In this document: positions 10,263-21,700 of the stretch, piece by piece
Layout of the letters: each line of letters begins with the position of its first letter
How positions within the stretch are numbered: position 1 is the first letter of the stretch
From: Labyrinthula sp. Ha
Taxonomy: Eukaryota > Sar > Bigyra > Labyrinthulida > Labyrinthulaceae
Direction of reading: 5' to 3'
DNA length: 64,000 nucleotides
Assembly: GCA_015227615.1 (NCBI GenBank)
Contig: JAALGZ010000005.1
Location: 1,426,001 to 1,490,000 of the forward strand
Translations under genes and position numbers: made by a program
The notes under the pieces: generated by a model
Seen by the model: the letters and a program-made list of their open reading frames with translations, nothing else
Databases searched by the model: none
Told to the model about the DNA's origin: nothing

Positions 10263-12839
10263 CTATTTTTCCCATCCTTGTGTCACAAATGGTTCTAGAG
10301 ATAACCTATCAACTTTTTTATTCCAGTAGAAGGGAAAATTGTTTCCCCAAGCTACACGAAACTCTTCCATAAAACGAACAGATACTCCAGTGCCTTCGTC
10401 ATCAACTTCAACACATATTTTAAAACCATATGTAGAATATACCTCCTCTAATAATACTTTTCCAAGTGAAGAGAAAAGTTTTCTCCCAACAACTTCACCA
10501 AATTCTTCAATTGATGCTTCTAGCAAAGAACATGTTCTGAAATAAATTCCTCCCCCTTTAGAGTCCTCAAATCTATATCCAAAACCAAATATGAACCTTA
10601 GCTCTGCTGCAAGTAACCAGCTCTTAATCCTATTTAACAGCATATGTGCGGGTAAAATAGTGTTTATACTCTGGACAAACGAAATGAAGCTGGCAGTAAA
10701 AGAATGAAACTCTACTGTGCTCAGATAAGATCGTAATATTTCCCGAAGCTCAAACTCAGACCACTGCAGAGAGAACTTGACCTGAGGAATAGTGTCTTCA
10801 AATGCTTCCAAACCGTAACTCAACAATTTATCCTTTTTATGTTTGTTTGCTTCAGCATAGACATAGTTCTTAAAACTAATCGCAAATGGTGTCTCCAAAA
10901 CGAAATCATGAGTCGTCCTTATTTCTTTATCTTCTTCATTGAAAAGCTTTAGTAGTCGGAAAAAATATTCAGATCTACTTTTAGAGAGAAACGGGAAGGT
11001 GAATAAATAGAATAAAGTAAACAAGAGGAAACAAATTGAATTCATCATAAAAACCTTGATTCGCTGCAACATTGAAGAATCATGCAGTTTTCTGTCATCA
11101 CTAAATGCTTCCCATGGGAGCTGCGTTAACTCGTCTTGTTCTTTGGTGAGGCCTGGATACTTGTTTTGAAGCGAGAAAGAAAGAGAATCCAGGAAAAGGT
11201 AATTGTAGCTAAAGTTCATTTCCAAAGAACTTGTTTCTTGCACGATATTAAGAAAGATAGTTTTGTTTTCGCCCTGCAGTTGCTGAAGCTGCTTTATAAC
11301 AGTCAGTGTATCAGCTTCTAATAGCTTTTCTTCGGGTTTTGAAACTTTGAACTGAAATTTCCCTGATTTTGGCGCATCAGCATAGACTAAGAAATCATAG
11401 ACCAAAGAATGATCTTTTTCATTAACTGTATATATTGCTTCTTTCTTCGCTCGATCTATTCTTACTTTGCTCGCGCCATACACAACTTTAAGACCAAGTA
11501 TTTCCAAAGTTTTAATACAAACTTTAGACCAGTTAGACTTTAGTTTTTCTTTTTTCCAGCTGCTATGCTTTTTAACTTCCACTTTTTTAGTTGAATCAGA
11601 ATAGCGTCTAAATGAAATGTCCGTTTGAAGAAGCCCATCAAGAAAACTTGGAGAAAACTTCTTCATAGCATAAATAGCCTTTTCTGTTCCAATTCCTGGA
11701 AAAAACAATTGAGCAAGACTGAAAAGTCCTTGCAATTGGTTCTTTGCAAGAAATTTAATAAAGGAAGTGTCTATTCCCTTTTCAAATTCTCTTTTTGGAA
11801 TCGAGACACAAGAATATTTCTCATTTCCAAAGATATCTGCATATACTTTACAATAAGCCTTTATTGTTTTCATATATTTTTCGCTTCTCAGGTTATCCTT
11901 TAAAAAAACATCTTCTTCTTCTTTTGCAAAGATAAATTTATTCGAATTAGACGCCTTTTCTCTCATGCAGCTTAGAAACTTTCTAACTGCAAAATAATTT
12001 GGAAGAACAAACTCTTCTGTTTCCTGTATCTCCCCTTTCTGAAGGAACATAATATTCTCCACTTTCATTCCTCTTTCTATCATTAACCAAGCCAAATGAA
12101 CACTACTTGGATTAACACCCAAAAACAAAACCTTCTCCCCTTGTCTCGGCAGCTTTCCAGAATATCTTAAACTCCAAACTTGACTCAAAATACTCAAATG
12201 TTTTTCACCCGAGGAAATAAATGTATTCTTCATTGAAGAACTTAAGTCCATTTTCAATGGTCCAAATTGTAATACAGGTTTTTTCATTTTCCGTCTATAA
12301 TTTATAATACACATGTCTTTTCTCTTTTGAAAATTTGAAAATACATATAACACTGAGTGATCCTGTAAAGGCATCTTTGGAGTAGTCAAGTTTGTTTCTG
12401 TCTCAAAACTATATCTGTATACCTTATCTCCATTTTTATCGACTTGAGAATCATCAAGCATAGTTACCTTATCATGCATAGAATACACAATGCCATCCAT
12501 AAAATGCGCATATTTGCAAATGGATCCAGGTCCATACTTGGAGAGATTGTTTGATTCAGTTTTGATCCATTCTGGAGATATTGAAAAATTACCAAGTGCT
12601 GTTTTTCCAATCTCCTCTGTCATTTTTAAATGTGTTATTAAATAGTCTTTGTGATCTTTAAATATCTCAAAGCATTTTTCTGCAGGAAAAGGAACAACGC
12701 GTTCTATGTCTATGTAGAGATATTCCTCCTCAGCTTGGATGAAGTTATTTGGGAAAGCAGGTACTTCAGAAGGTGGAGTGCTGGGTGAGCACGGTTTTGA
12801 AGTATCTATTTCCAAATGTTTTTCTAATCCTTTCACCAT
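10263..12839 (-). CDS. START/SRPBCC-like plus dinucleotide-binding-like membrane protein, function unknown
   Basis: A single-exon gene of 858 residues. Residues about 43-205 resemble a START/SRPBCC (polyketide cyclase-like) lipid-binding domain, with the typical opening in which FPAEKCFEIFKDH follows the first strand. Residues 236-270 look like a beta-alpha-beta dinucleotide fold (VLFLG...GMKVENIMFLQKG), but the loop is GVNPSS instead of GxGxxG. A later segment (LEILGLKVVYGASKVRID, then LVYDFLVYADAP) resembles the second strand set of FAD-dependent amine oxidases or desaturases. A strongly hydrophobic segment near residues 597-620 is probably a membrane anchor. The last 240 residues match nothing I know. 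A lipid- or isoprenoid-modifying role is possible, but the degenerate nucleotide loop argues against assuming oxidoreductase activity. The start is the first ATG, preceded by an A/C-rich leader. Confidence 0.6.
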   Translation of the reverse strand: MVKGLEKHLEIDTSKPCSPSTPPSEVPAFPNNFIQAEEEYLYIDIERVVPFPAEKCFEIFKDHKDYLITHLKMTEEIGKTALGNFSISPEWIKTESNNLSKYGPGSICKYAHFMDGIVYSMHDKVTMLDDSQVDKNGDKVYRYSFETETNLTTPKMPLQDHSVLYVFSNFQKRKDMCIINYRRKMKKPVLQFGPLKMDLSSSMKNTFISSGEKHLSILSQVWSLRYSGKLPRQGEKVLFLGVNPSSVHLAWLMIERGMKVENIMFLQKGEIQETEEFVLPNYFAVRKFLSCMREKASNSNKFIFAKEEEDVFLKDNLRSEKYMKTIKAYCKVYADIFGNEKYSCVSIPKREFEKGIDTSFIKFLAKNQLQGLFSLAQLFFPGIGTEKAIYAMKKFSPSFLDGLLQTDISFRRYSDSTKKVEVKKHSSWKKEKLKSNWSKVCIKTLEILGLKVVYGASKVRIDRAKKEAIYTVNEKDHSLVYDFLVYADAPKSGKFQFKVSKPEEKLLEADTLTVIKQLQQLQGENKTIFLNIVQETSSLEMNFSYNYLFLDSLSFSLQNKYPGLTKEQDELTQLPWEAFSDDRKLHDSSMLQRIKVFMMNSICFLLFTLFYLFTFPFLSKSRSEYFFRLLKLFNEEDKEIRTTHDFVLETPFAISFKNYVYAEANKHKKDKLLSYGLEAFEDTIPQVKFSLQWSEFELREILRSYLSTVEFHSFTASFISFVQSINTILPAHMLLNRIKSWLLAAELRFIFGFGYRFEDSKGGGIYFRTCSLLEASIEEFGEVVGRKLFSSLGKVLLEEVYSTYGFKICVEVDDEGTGVSVRFMEEFRVAWGNNFPFYWNKKVDRLSLEPFVTQGWEK

Positions 12840-15800
12840 TTTTTATTTTGTTTTGTTTTGTTTTTGAACAAACAAGCGAATAGTGACTCCTTTGTGGGTA
12901 TTAATTTCTAAGCCCTGATGTCCTTTTTAGTGTTGTTTTCCGCGGAATATTCTCAGAAAGGACCTTTTTGAATACCTCTCTTTCTGCGGTTCCACATTAT
13001 TTATTGTTTTCTGGTTTTTATAGTGTTGTGTGGACTTTTTAAGTGTTAAGTACTGCTTCATCTATGTGTATTTCCATCTGGGACATTAGTTCCAGTTTGT
13101 ATATTAGAAACTGCATATATGTAAAAGTACTCAAAATATCAAGTTGGAGATGAAGAAAAATAAGAAAAATGCGAAAATTCAAATGATCAGACATTTATTC
13201 TTGGAGTCTTGGGTTAAAAGACCAATATGCTTTGACGTCCAATTTAGTTCATAGAATTCCCCCGCCTGTGTTAAACAGGTTGTAACAATTATATTATCCT
13301 ATAGGAAGGTGTTTGAATAGTTGGTGCGAGATACAATCTTAGAAAAACCAACAAAAAAAAATATAAGGGCCATGAAAACTTATATTCGGCTTATTCGTGC
13401 CACTTTATTTTAGGAAAAATTAGTTTACTTAGCCACGTTGTCTACGAAAGAGCAAGTACTTTTCCAAAGAGCTAGACAACCAACGCAACAAGACACATAA
13501 GTTTATAGATTGAGATATATAAATCCACAAGCATGATAGCCCAGTAAAAGTTTAGATAAAACTTATTTAATAAAACCACTCTTGTGATGATTTCTATGTA
13601 ACAGTGGCTTAAACTGCTTGAGAGACGGCCAAGAAAAGGCAAATACTACTTTTTCAAACGTAACCATTATGATCAGGCTTGACCAATTGGCCGGTTGCTT
13701 TCTTTCTGCTTTGGATACCCCTTCTCAATGATTCATTTAATTGACTCATGCCAGCAACATTATATTCACTTTAGCTGAAGTCTAATTAAAAGTTGCTTAA
13801 TTCAAAATTAGTTGCAAACCAATAAGCCAAAGCATGGTCGCTAGAGAGGGTTGGTTCATATTTTCTTTCTCATAGTAAATTTTTAATGTCATTTATTTCA
13901 TGTAGAAAACCAACTGTATGAAACCACACCCTCATATGAACGAGAACAAAAAACTAGGAAGAGGCATTCAGGACCATGTAATACTAAGTAATGAAATAAA
14001 TCTCTTGTTGCATGAATTAACTGAAAGCCTGTCTGAATTCCTTATTTTCTACTTTGTAAATCAATTAACGCTAATTTTCTTTTAGTCTGTTTCAAGTATT
14101 CCAACAAGAACTTAGAAACTATTTTGATCTACCTGAAGTAGCGAAAGTACTTCGCTTTGACAATTGCTTGTGAACTGCTGTAGTTGTATCAAGAACGTTG
14201 CTCAGTTTCAAATAAGCTTGTCTTCCATACCCATTCCGCTAATTTTGAAGATTTTGCAATTTTGTGTATAGGGGTGCAGCTCCAGAGTGTGATACTTTAT
14301 CATAATAGTCTTGATATTTTCTCATTTAACTTGAATTACCATCACATCTGCCTTGTCACTTTGAGTGAGTTTGATATTATCATGGGTATTATTTGAAGTC
14401 TTGGACATATGTTCCAAGCTTATTTAATATTCCCAAATTTTGTTCTCATATTTGTTGCCTCTTGACCCCATTTCCAACCAATTATGATATTTATATTTTC
14501 TCAGCTGCGCTTTATACCATTCATGGAACTCAAACACATGCTGATACTTTTGTCTAAATCTTATTTATTGTACCCGTGCAGAATAAGAGAGATTAATCAT
14601 TGAGCTATTTACGGTGTTTGAGCTCAAACTAATTAAGATAAAGTATAGGAGTACTAAGAATCCTCAAAACAACACAAAGAATCCCATAAATATTTTAATT
14701 AGTACCTTCATTAGATTCAAATGATTTCCCAAACGAGTACCGCCTTCATATCTTCAATGAGGTCATCACTGAATTCTTCCAAAGGGAACTTATTCATCAC
14801 TCACCTAAACCCATACAATCATATCCAAAAAATCACCAATGTCTTTCTCATTCCTCACTAAATATAGCTTCAGTATTCAGTCAGTCACTAAGAAAACCTC
14901 GCAAAAGCCCTAATGAGTACTCACCGAGGGCTTACACTGTACCGCTAATTCTATCCATTGGGGCGATGGAGATGTCTGTAACAAGAGTCGGACGATATCA
15001 AAATATAGTGTTAATTCCAATGGCTAGTCCAGGTTTCAGTACTAGTAGCTGCTCCAGTAAGGTAAATTCATGATTCTCAGTGTCCAAGTGATATGTTTAA
15101 ATTTCTGACTATCCAGGAATCACTGTTAGATTATATAATATATTTTCAAAGGTTTCAGACGGTGCAGAAACAATTGATTTTAACCATGATTTATTTCCCC
15201 AATGTGCTTTGAGTAATACCAATGTCCAAGAAAATCTCAATGCTGGAAATGCTTACAAGAATTATATGCATTTTATCATTTTTTCACCAAATTTAAACTC
15301 TAACCATACAGCTTCTCAGTTTAATGCTAAAATTTAGCTAGTATAAGTGCTGAAATTTTTTAGGGTTTCGGAATTATCTGGGGGGGGGGTTATTTTCTGT
15401 TAGTAAGACTAACCAGGTCGAAGCTAGATGAAAGCAGACACATAGCTGAATTAGTGAAAGAACTAAATAAAAAAGTTAGTTGAAACTAACGAGTAACAGA
15501 CTTGGAATATGTTTATGAAAGCGTTAAGTGAGTTTACTAGTAGATGCCTTTGTCGTTTAGTATCAGGTGAAATGCCTATGCGGTTGCTTATGTACCCATT
15601 CTTGTTGGATGCAAAATGCTAGTAACCAATTATTAGTCTTAGTGAGATATGCTAGCTGAGACAACTCTTTGCTTAAGTATTTCTTCTGTCAATAAAATAT
15701 CTCTAATGCTGCTCTACGCATGTTCTTACTTTGTAATGATGTTGACAAGCTTTCTTCTGCGACTTCCAGTTGGGCGAAAACTTCATAATTTTCGTATATT

Positions 15801-17727
15801 GACATTGCTATTTCAGTCTCAAAATAAATTTGTAAACTTTAAACTGACCGGTCTCAAAAAAAACTTCTATTTTTCCACGTAGATAGGTAAAGTTAACATC
15901 TCATACATGTGTTTGATTTAATTATTAGCCATGGAAAAATAGATAAGGAGCCAAAATTGTTTCCGAGAATGCAGCAAAGCGTTATTTTCACCTCATCAGC
16001 AAGAATTATGCACAATACAAAAAATATTTTAACATAGCTCTTATGACAAATTAAACGCTACGTACGAGAGCTTTTTTAACATCTTTACAAGAAGAATAGT
16101 TGTTGTCATTTAAATTGACATAAATTGAGCTAAGTAATTTTAAAACCTACACTTAGAAAGAAAACTTAGAAACCTAACATTGTCTCTTGAGATATTCAGT
16201 TGTAGCGAAGCTTCATGAATCAGTTTATTGAGGTGTTATTGTTAACTTAAGTTGGTAAGTAAGAGGGTAAGCTAACTAAAATCAACGGTGAGCTAACTAT
16301 TCAATTCAAAAAGGTGAAGATCACGAAAAGGTGAACAAACTGATTATATATGCTTGTAGAACATGTGGTTGTAGGAAATCTTGTTCTATATCTAATTTTG
16401 AGTTTTGGCTGATAGTATAAACTCAGCTGGAATTCCATATATTTTCCTTTTTTAACGCTCTTCCCCTCTATGCAAGCGCCTTGGAGCCGATATAGAAGAC
16501 TTCAATCTCCTTTTTTGGGTATTCCAAAGGGCTACTCTGAAAACTACCCTCGTTAACTAAACATATATCTATGCTTAAATACCCATGTCTTTTCCAGTGG
16601 CATAGATTATATGCAACATTTAACTGTTATGAATTTTTCTAGTAAGATATTATGCAGCTTCGTGTTTAAAGAAAATGTTACTTTCTATGGCTTCTCTGAG
16701 GTTTCCTGTCGCTGTTTCATAAGAGCCTATAATATTACTTCTCCACGCAGTGTATAAGGGTTCGGAGCATAAGTACTATACTTTGCTGATTTTTCTGTAT
16801 ATGATTTGGTTTGAAACTTTTTGTTGACGTCAAATCTAAGTTTTCATGGGCTTTATCCAATGCGGTTCATTAAGAAAAAAAATTTCCCCAACTTTGGAGA
16901 ATGTAGAACCAATTTAAGCAATCTAGGTACCAAGATCTCTCAGTTTAGCTCAAAATGAAGCTCTAAGCTCTTGAGACAGTCGACGTAACTACAACGTAGA
17001 AGATTTTTGGACCAGAGACTTAAATAAATAGCCTGTTCACATTTTATCAAAGGCTCAAGACAAGGGATTACAATCATGCAATTTGATATTTTTAACGTTA
17101 GGTGAAAGCATTTCTAGGCACATAGCATAGCAAAACTCTCTCTCCATTGGAGTAAGGTGATTCGAAAAGAAAATCTAGTCAGCAACATTCCAAATATTAC
17201 TCTCAACTTAAGCAATAAAATCACTTAATTTGCTCATCATTGGTTCGATAGAAACAGAAATATCAGTCCAAACATAAGAAAGAATAAAACTTATATTAAT
17301 TATCAATTGTTAAAGAAAGTGAAGGTACTATCCATTTTTTTTATAGCTCCCTTGGCAACATCCGTGTATAAATATGAAGGACAGTAGACTTTAGTTGACG
17401 CAGACTTTATTGTCTTTCTATCCTTTAGAAAAGTTTATATTTTCTTCTCAGGTAATTGTTTCTTGAGATGAAGTTATTTAAAAGTACAACACTAATCCAT
17501 TCTAGCAGCTCCTATCTTATATCCAATATATATATATTCCAGAAGGTTCTTTCTCTTCAAGAAGACCAGGCATCAGGAGACAAATGTTTTCTTAAACATT
17601 TCTTATGAAAAATTAGCCTAATAAAGTTGGGATAGAAGCTACCTTTCCTATATCCTAACGCCGGTCTTTCTAAATACTGATTGCGTATTTCACGTTAGCG
17701 TACTTGATCGCTTCCATTAATTAAACG
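12840..17727. other. Intergenic DNA with one uncharacterised open stretch
   Basis: About 4.9 kb without a supported gene. The stretch 14699-15070 is somewhat less AT-rich and is open for 124 codons on the plus strand, but it has no ATG until near its end (see findings). A run of ten G lies at 15380-15389. Short open frames around 14184 and 15649 look like chance. Confidence 0.45.
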
Positions 17728-17737
17728 TATATAAATA
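17728..17737 (+). promoter_or_regulatory. TATA-like element of methyltransferase gene
   Basis: TATATAAATA, 145 bp upstream of the ATG at 17883 and followed by an A-rich leader. Confidence 0.45.
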
Positions 17738-17882
17738 TCACAAAGGACTTCTCCCGCCTTTTCAAAAACAAATCGACTACTTCACACTAGTTTCTCGTAG
17801 AAATTCAACCGATAGAATATCTACCGGGAATACAAGAACCAAAACCAACTTAAAGCAAAGAAAAACTAGACAAAAGATTCAG

Positions 17883-18764
17883 ATGGCAATCACCGAATTA
17901 CGTAATCGAAAACCAATCAAACCATCTCAGCTCTTTAAAAAGAAGGCAAAGAAACCGGCAACTACTGAAGATACTCCAGTTGTTCATACGTCGTATCTTA
18001 ACAGAGTGTTGATCGCACTTTTCTTTATTCTTCCTTGGGCGGGAGTTATTGCGCAACAGGGATACACCTTAGACGCGTTTTTACAAACACTTGGACATGT
18101 TTTTCATTTTGCTGAGTTTAAGGAGTCAATGGCAAGTCTAAGTTTCCTAACCAAAGAGTTTGGACTTCTACTTTTGGCATTATCGACACCTCACGTTTAT
18201 TACCACTTGATCTGGATCTTTCCAAAGTCCTTTCACTCGTTTATCAAAAACCTTGGATTTGAACCGTACAAATTCTTAGCAAAAAGTGCGCACTTGATAA
18301 AACTTACTCAAGTTTCATTGTTCACACACTATTTCTTTCCTAACTTTTTTCCAAGTCTTCTTGCTCTTGGAAAAGACCTTAATCCGGAAACACTTGCAGA
18401 AGAAACTAAGAACGCAACAAGTTTCCTTATAAGTTATGTTGCTGGAGTTCATTTATTCAAGTGGATATTTCTTGCACAAACAGTTATCATGGGACAAATA
18501 CTGAATCTAACTGTATACAAAGTTCTGGGCGAAGTAGGTGTGTACTACGGTGCTAGATTAGAACAAGAACATAGAATTGAATGGGTTACTGGATTTCCTT
18601 ATAATACCTTGTCTCATGGACAATATGTAGGAGCAACATTAACTATTTTGGGAGTAATTGGGTTTCTTGGAACTCCTGAATTAGTCTCAAAAGGCATTTA
18701 TGCTGTTGCTTTGACTATGGTGAGCTACTATGGATTTAGTAGTTTTAGTGAAAGCACTTACTAA
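17883..18764 (+). CDS. PLMT: Phospholipid N-methyltransferase, plant PLMT/PEMT type
   Basis: A single-exon, 293-residue multi-pass membrane protein. The C-terminal half carries the family signature: LGEVGVYYGARL (215-226), then WVTGFPYNTLSHGQYVG (234-250), which is the plant-type PLMT core with the SAM-binding xPQYVG-like loop. Enzymes of this family add the second and third methyl groups to methylated phosphatidylethanolamine, making phosphatidylcholine in the ER. Hydrophobic segments lie near residues 41-58, 92-113, 183-205 and 250-280. The protein is over 100 residues longer than typical plant PLMT owing to an N-terminal extension with a basic start (KPSQLFKKKAKK) and an extra membrane segment. 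The usual acidic pair near the C-terminus is reduced to SES, so activity should not be assumed. Single-copy context; no pathway neighbours. Confidence 0.82.
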   Translation: MAITELRNRKPIKPSQLFKKKAKKPATTEDTPVVHTSYLNRVLIALFFILPWAGVIAQQGYTLDAFLQTLGHVFHFAEFKESMASLSFLTKEFGLLLLALSTPHVYYHLIWIFPKSFHSFIKNLGFEPYKFLAKSAHLIKLTQVSLFTHYFFPNFFPSLLALGKDLNPETLAEETKNATSFLISYVAGVHLFKWIFLAQTVIMGQILNLTVYKVLGEVGVYYGARLEQEHRIEWVTGFPYNTLSHGQYVGATLTILGVIGFLGTPELVSKGIYAVALTMVSYYGFSSFSESTY

Positions 18765-21700
18765 GTAAGGAATCATAGAGTAGATTTAAAGATAGAACAG
18801 ATTTCATTTGAGTTTGGTCTAGAAGCTTGTATCTTTAATTTACTAAAGTCGGGTGAATATTTCTGTGTCAAGATACTTGGGGATTTCAGTACTGAGGAAA
18901 AGATCTCTTTTCGTTTAGGTTTTTTGTGTCAACATATAGCTTAGTTTATATACAGGACAAATATATTCTAATATTTCAAGGAATTTTATGAGGAAGCAAT
19001 GTGGTTAGTAAATGTCACTGCTGTTTCACAAACTTCACCTGGTAAATCATCTTGTGATTGGAGGAATGAAGAGAGGCCAAATTGGGGTAGAGTCTACGAC
19101 TTATTGCACTAAATTTATTTAGTTATGAAATCTGTGCAAACTGCTTGTGCTTTCATTGCTAAAGTAGTTACTTCTAGAAAGAAGCACCAAGTACGTCTAT
19201 GGTAAACTATTGTTTGTAATAACTAGTACTGCTATAAAGAAATTAGCCCTGTGGGCATAGCCTCTAGCTTAAGAAAATGCTCATCTGCATTGGTGATCGG
19301 GATCTACTAGTATCTTATATAACTTATTAAGTAGCATCTAATGTAGGTCATGGTAGATGGTACATTAATGTTGTTTCCCCTTTGGGCGACCACTTTAACT
19401 AGAAGTTCATTCTCTTACTTTATGGTAGATCGAAGGAATGTCTACGCCACCATCTCAAGTAGGAAAACCAGATAAAGGTCATGTTTTTCGCTATACATAG
19501 TGTCAAGAAGATATTGTTATTGAGCAATTGCAGCTTCTAGCCCAAACTCGTCGCCGATGTATTGTTCTTCCCTATGGATCATCAACGTGGTGGAATTAAC
19601 AGAAACCACTTTAAGAACCCAGGAAGTAAATCAACTGAATTATATATTAGCGCTTATGTTTGCTTTATTCAGCTTTGGTTTCCAAAAACAATTGTTAAAT
19701 GTTCAATCCTGAAGAGAGACATTGTCCCAATATAGGGGTTTGGGCTGTCTCATCTTGCTCAATCGTTAGCGTCAGCTACACATTATTTTTATTGCATGTA
19801 TACTAAATCTTAACCTGTTTTTAATAGTGGTTTTAGGGCCATTAGTTTAATATTAAGTAAATAACAAGGAATTTATCTATTAGTAGCTAATTTCTACTAA
19901 ATTGAAAATGGAGAGCACATTAGAAATGAACTATCAGTGGTACAACTGCATAAGTATGGCAAAAATGTATCTAACCTAAAAGACTAGGAAGAAGGTACTA
20001 TAAAAATCTTCATAATGATTAGATTTGGGTTGTTAAACTGTCAGGTTAGATCTACATTAACTTCTCTGACTTTCTATCTAGTATTGAGTCACTCTGTACA
20101 ATACTCATTTGGTCTTATATTATTTCGTTGATAAAACGATTTGGGTCAAAAAGTTGCAACCTAGTTATTAGATATAAAAAAGGTGGAAAGACTGTAATTT
20201 TTCTCGACATCAGCTTTCGAAGCAGATAGAACTATTTCTGATAGGCGAGTATCTCTGTACAGTATTCTTAGTTCAAGAATGTAGTGTGCTTAGCTCCGGC
20301 TTAATGCTTAAGTGTATTTCAATAGTCGGTCTAGATTTCAGCGACTAGTTATGTTGTCATAATACGTTACATAAAGTACACAAGTAGGTGTGCAGCTACT
20401 TTATTTCATAAAATACACACATTGGTGTGCCCCGGGTAAACTATGGGGTGACATAGAAAGCTATTATACTTGTTCATTTACCCCTGTTCCTACTTCCTCA
20501 TTCTCATATGGATTATCGAGGGCCAGTTGCAGCAATCTGATTGGTTGATGGCCTTGACGGAAAAAAATAGATTCGCTTCATAAAATTTTTGCATGAAACT
20601 AGCTCTATTTATATCGAGTTTTGTACAGCATTTTTATTGAAATTAATTTTCATCTACAGGTACCAGGAATTGGAAATGCGCTCTTTCCCTACAATTGGAG
20701 ATGTCACACAACCTCGCATTAACTTAATATTGAAAATTGTTCATTTTACACATACCAACAAAAAAATGTATATAATATGTTTAAACAAACGAAGATCGAA
20801 CTATTAGCCCACAAACCTCCGTAAATACGAAGGGCACTACTAAAAGCAGAAAATTATGAACAGATTAAACCTCAAGCAGACATTTCTTACTTGCTAAACG
20901 GCCACTGAAAAAAGTTTCCCTAATTAAGTTTCTTCCGTGTCGGTTTTCCTAATTTACAAAAGTGCAAGTTGAAAAGGATAGGTAATAGTCTTTAGAATAT
21001 CACTCTCATAAACTCTCTTCCTACATTGTCGGAAATCAAGTCACTATTCAAACATTTTCTTAGAATGGAAAAACCTACTGCGAATACTAAAAAATCTAAG
21101 CTATTATTTTTAATTAACCGATAGAAACTGTAATGACATTCCTTTATTGTGTGGAATATTTTCTGCGACTTTTCAGGTAAGATAGCAGAAACCCACCTAT
21201 CAAAAATTTACGACATTCTAAGCAGAATTATGGAAAACCAGTTCGATATATCTACTAGTGTAGATATGATGTAAATATTCTATAGAATGTGATTAATTAT
21301 CAGTCAATGAAATCTATTATGGAAAGCTCTAAAACAAAGGTTCCTAAACATGTGAGCTTAATTTAGCTATTTCAAGATCGGTCTGTAAAAGAAAAATATG
21401 GTAATATATAGAAAAATTTCCAACTAGACTTTAAAATATTGGTTCTGTTTCCCTTAATATTTTATATAATCCAATTAAATATTTTATTAACAAATTCAGG
21501 AAGGTAAAACTATACTTTCTATAAACGGAGTTCACATCCAATTTAATGCTAATATACTTTAGAAATATATTTTGCATGATTCTAAAAAGTTAGCTTTTTT
21601 TCGTTTTTAGCAACATTTTCAGTTAAACTTATATCGAAAAACTCTCACTCTTACTTAAGTATATCGCGCAAATGAACTTTTAAAAAAATGATACAACATG

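Noticed and set aside
15380-15389. Run of ten G (and eight G near 22850)
   Set aside because: Unusual in AT-rich DNA, but isolated runs do not form a four-tract G-quadruplex and have no gene context.
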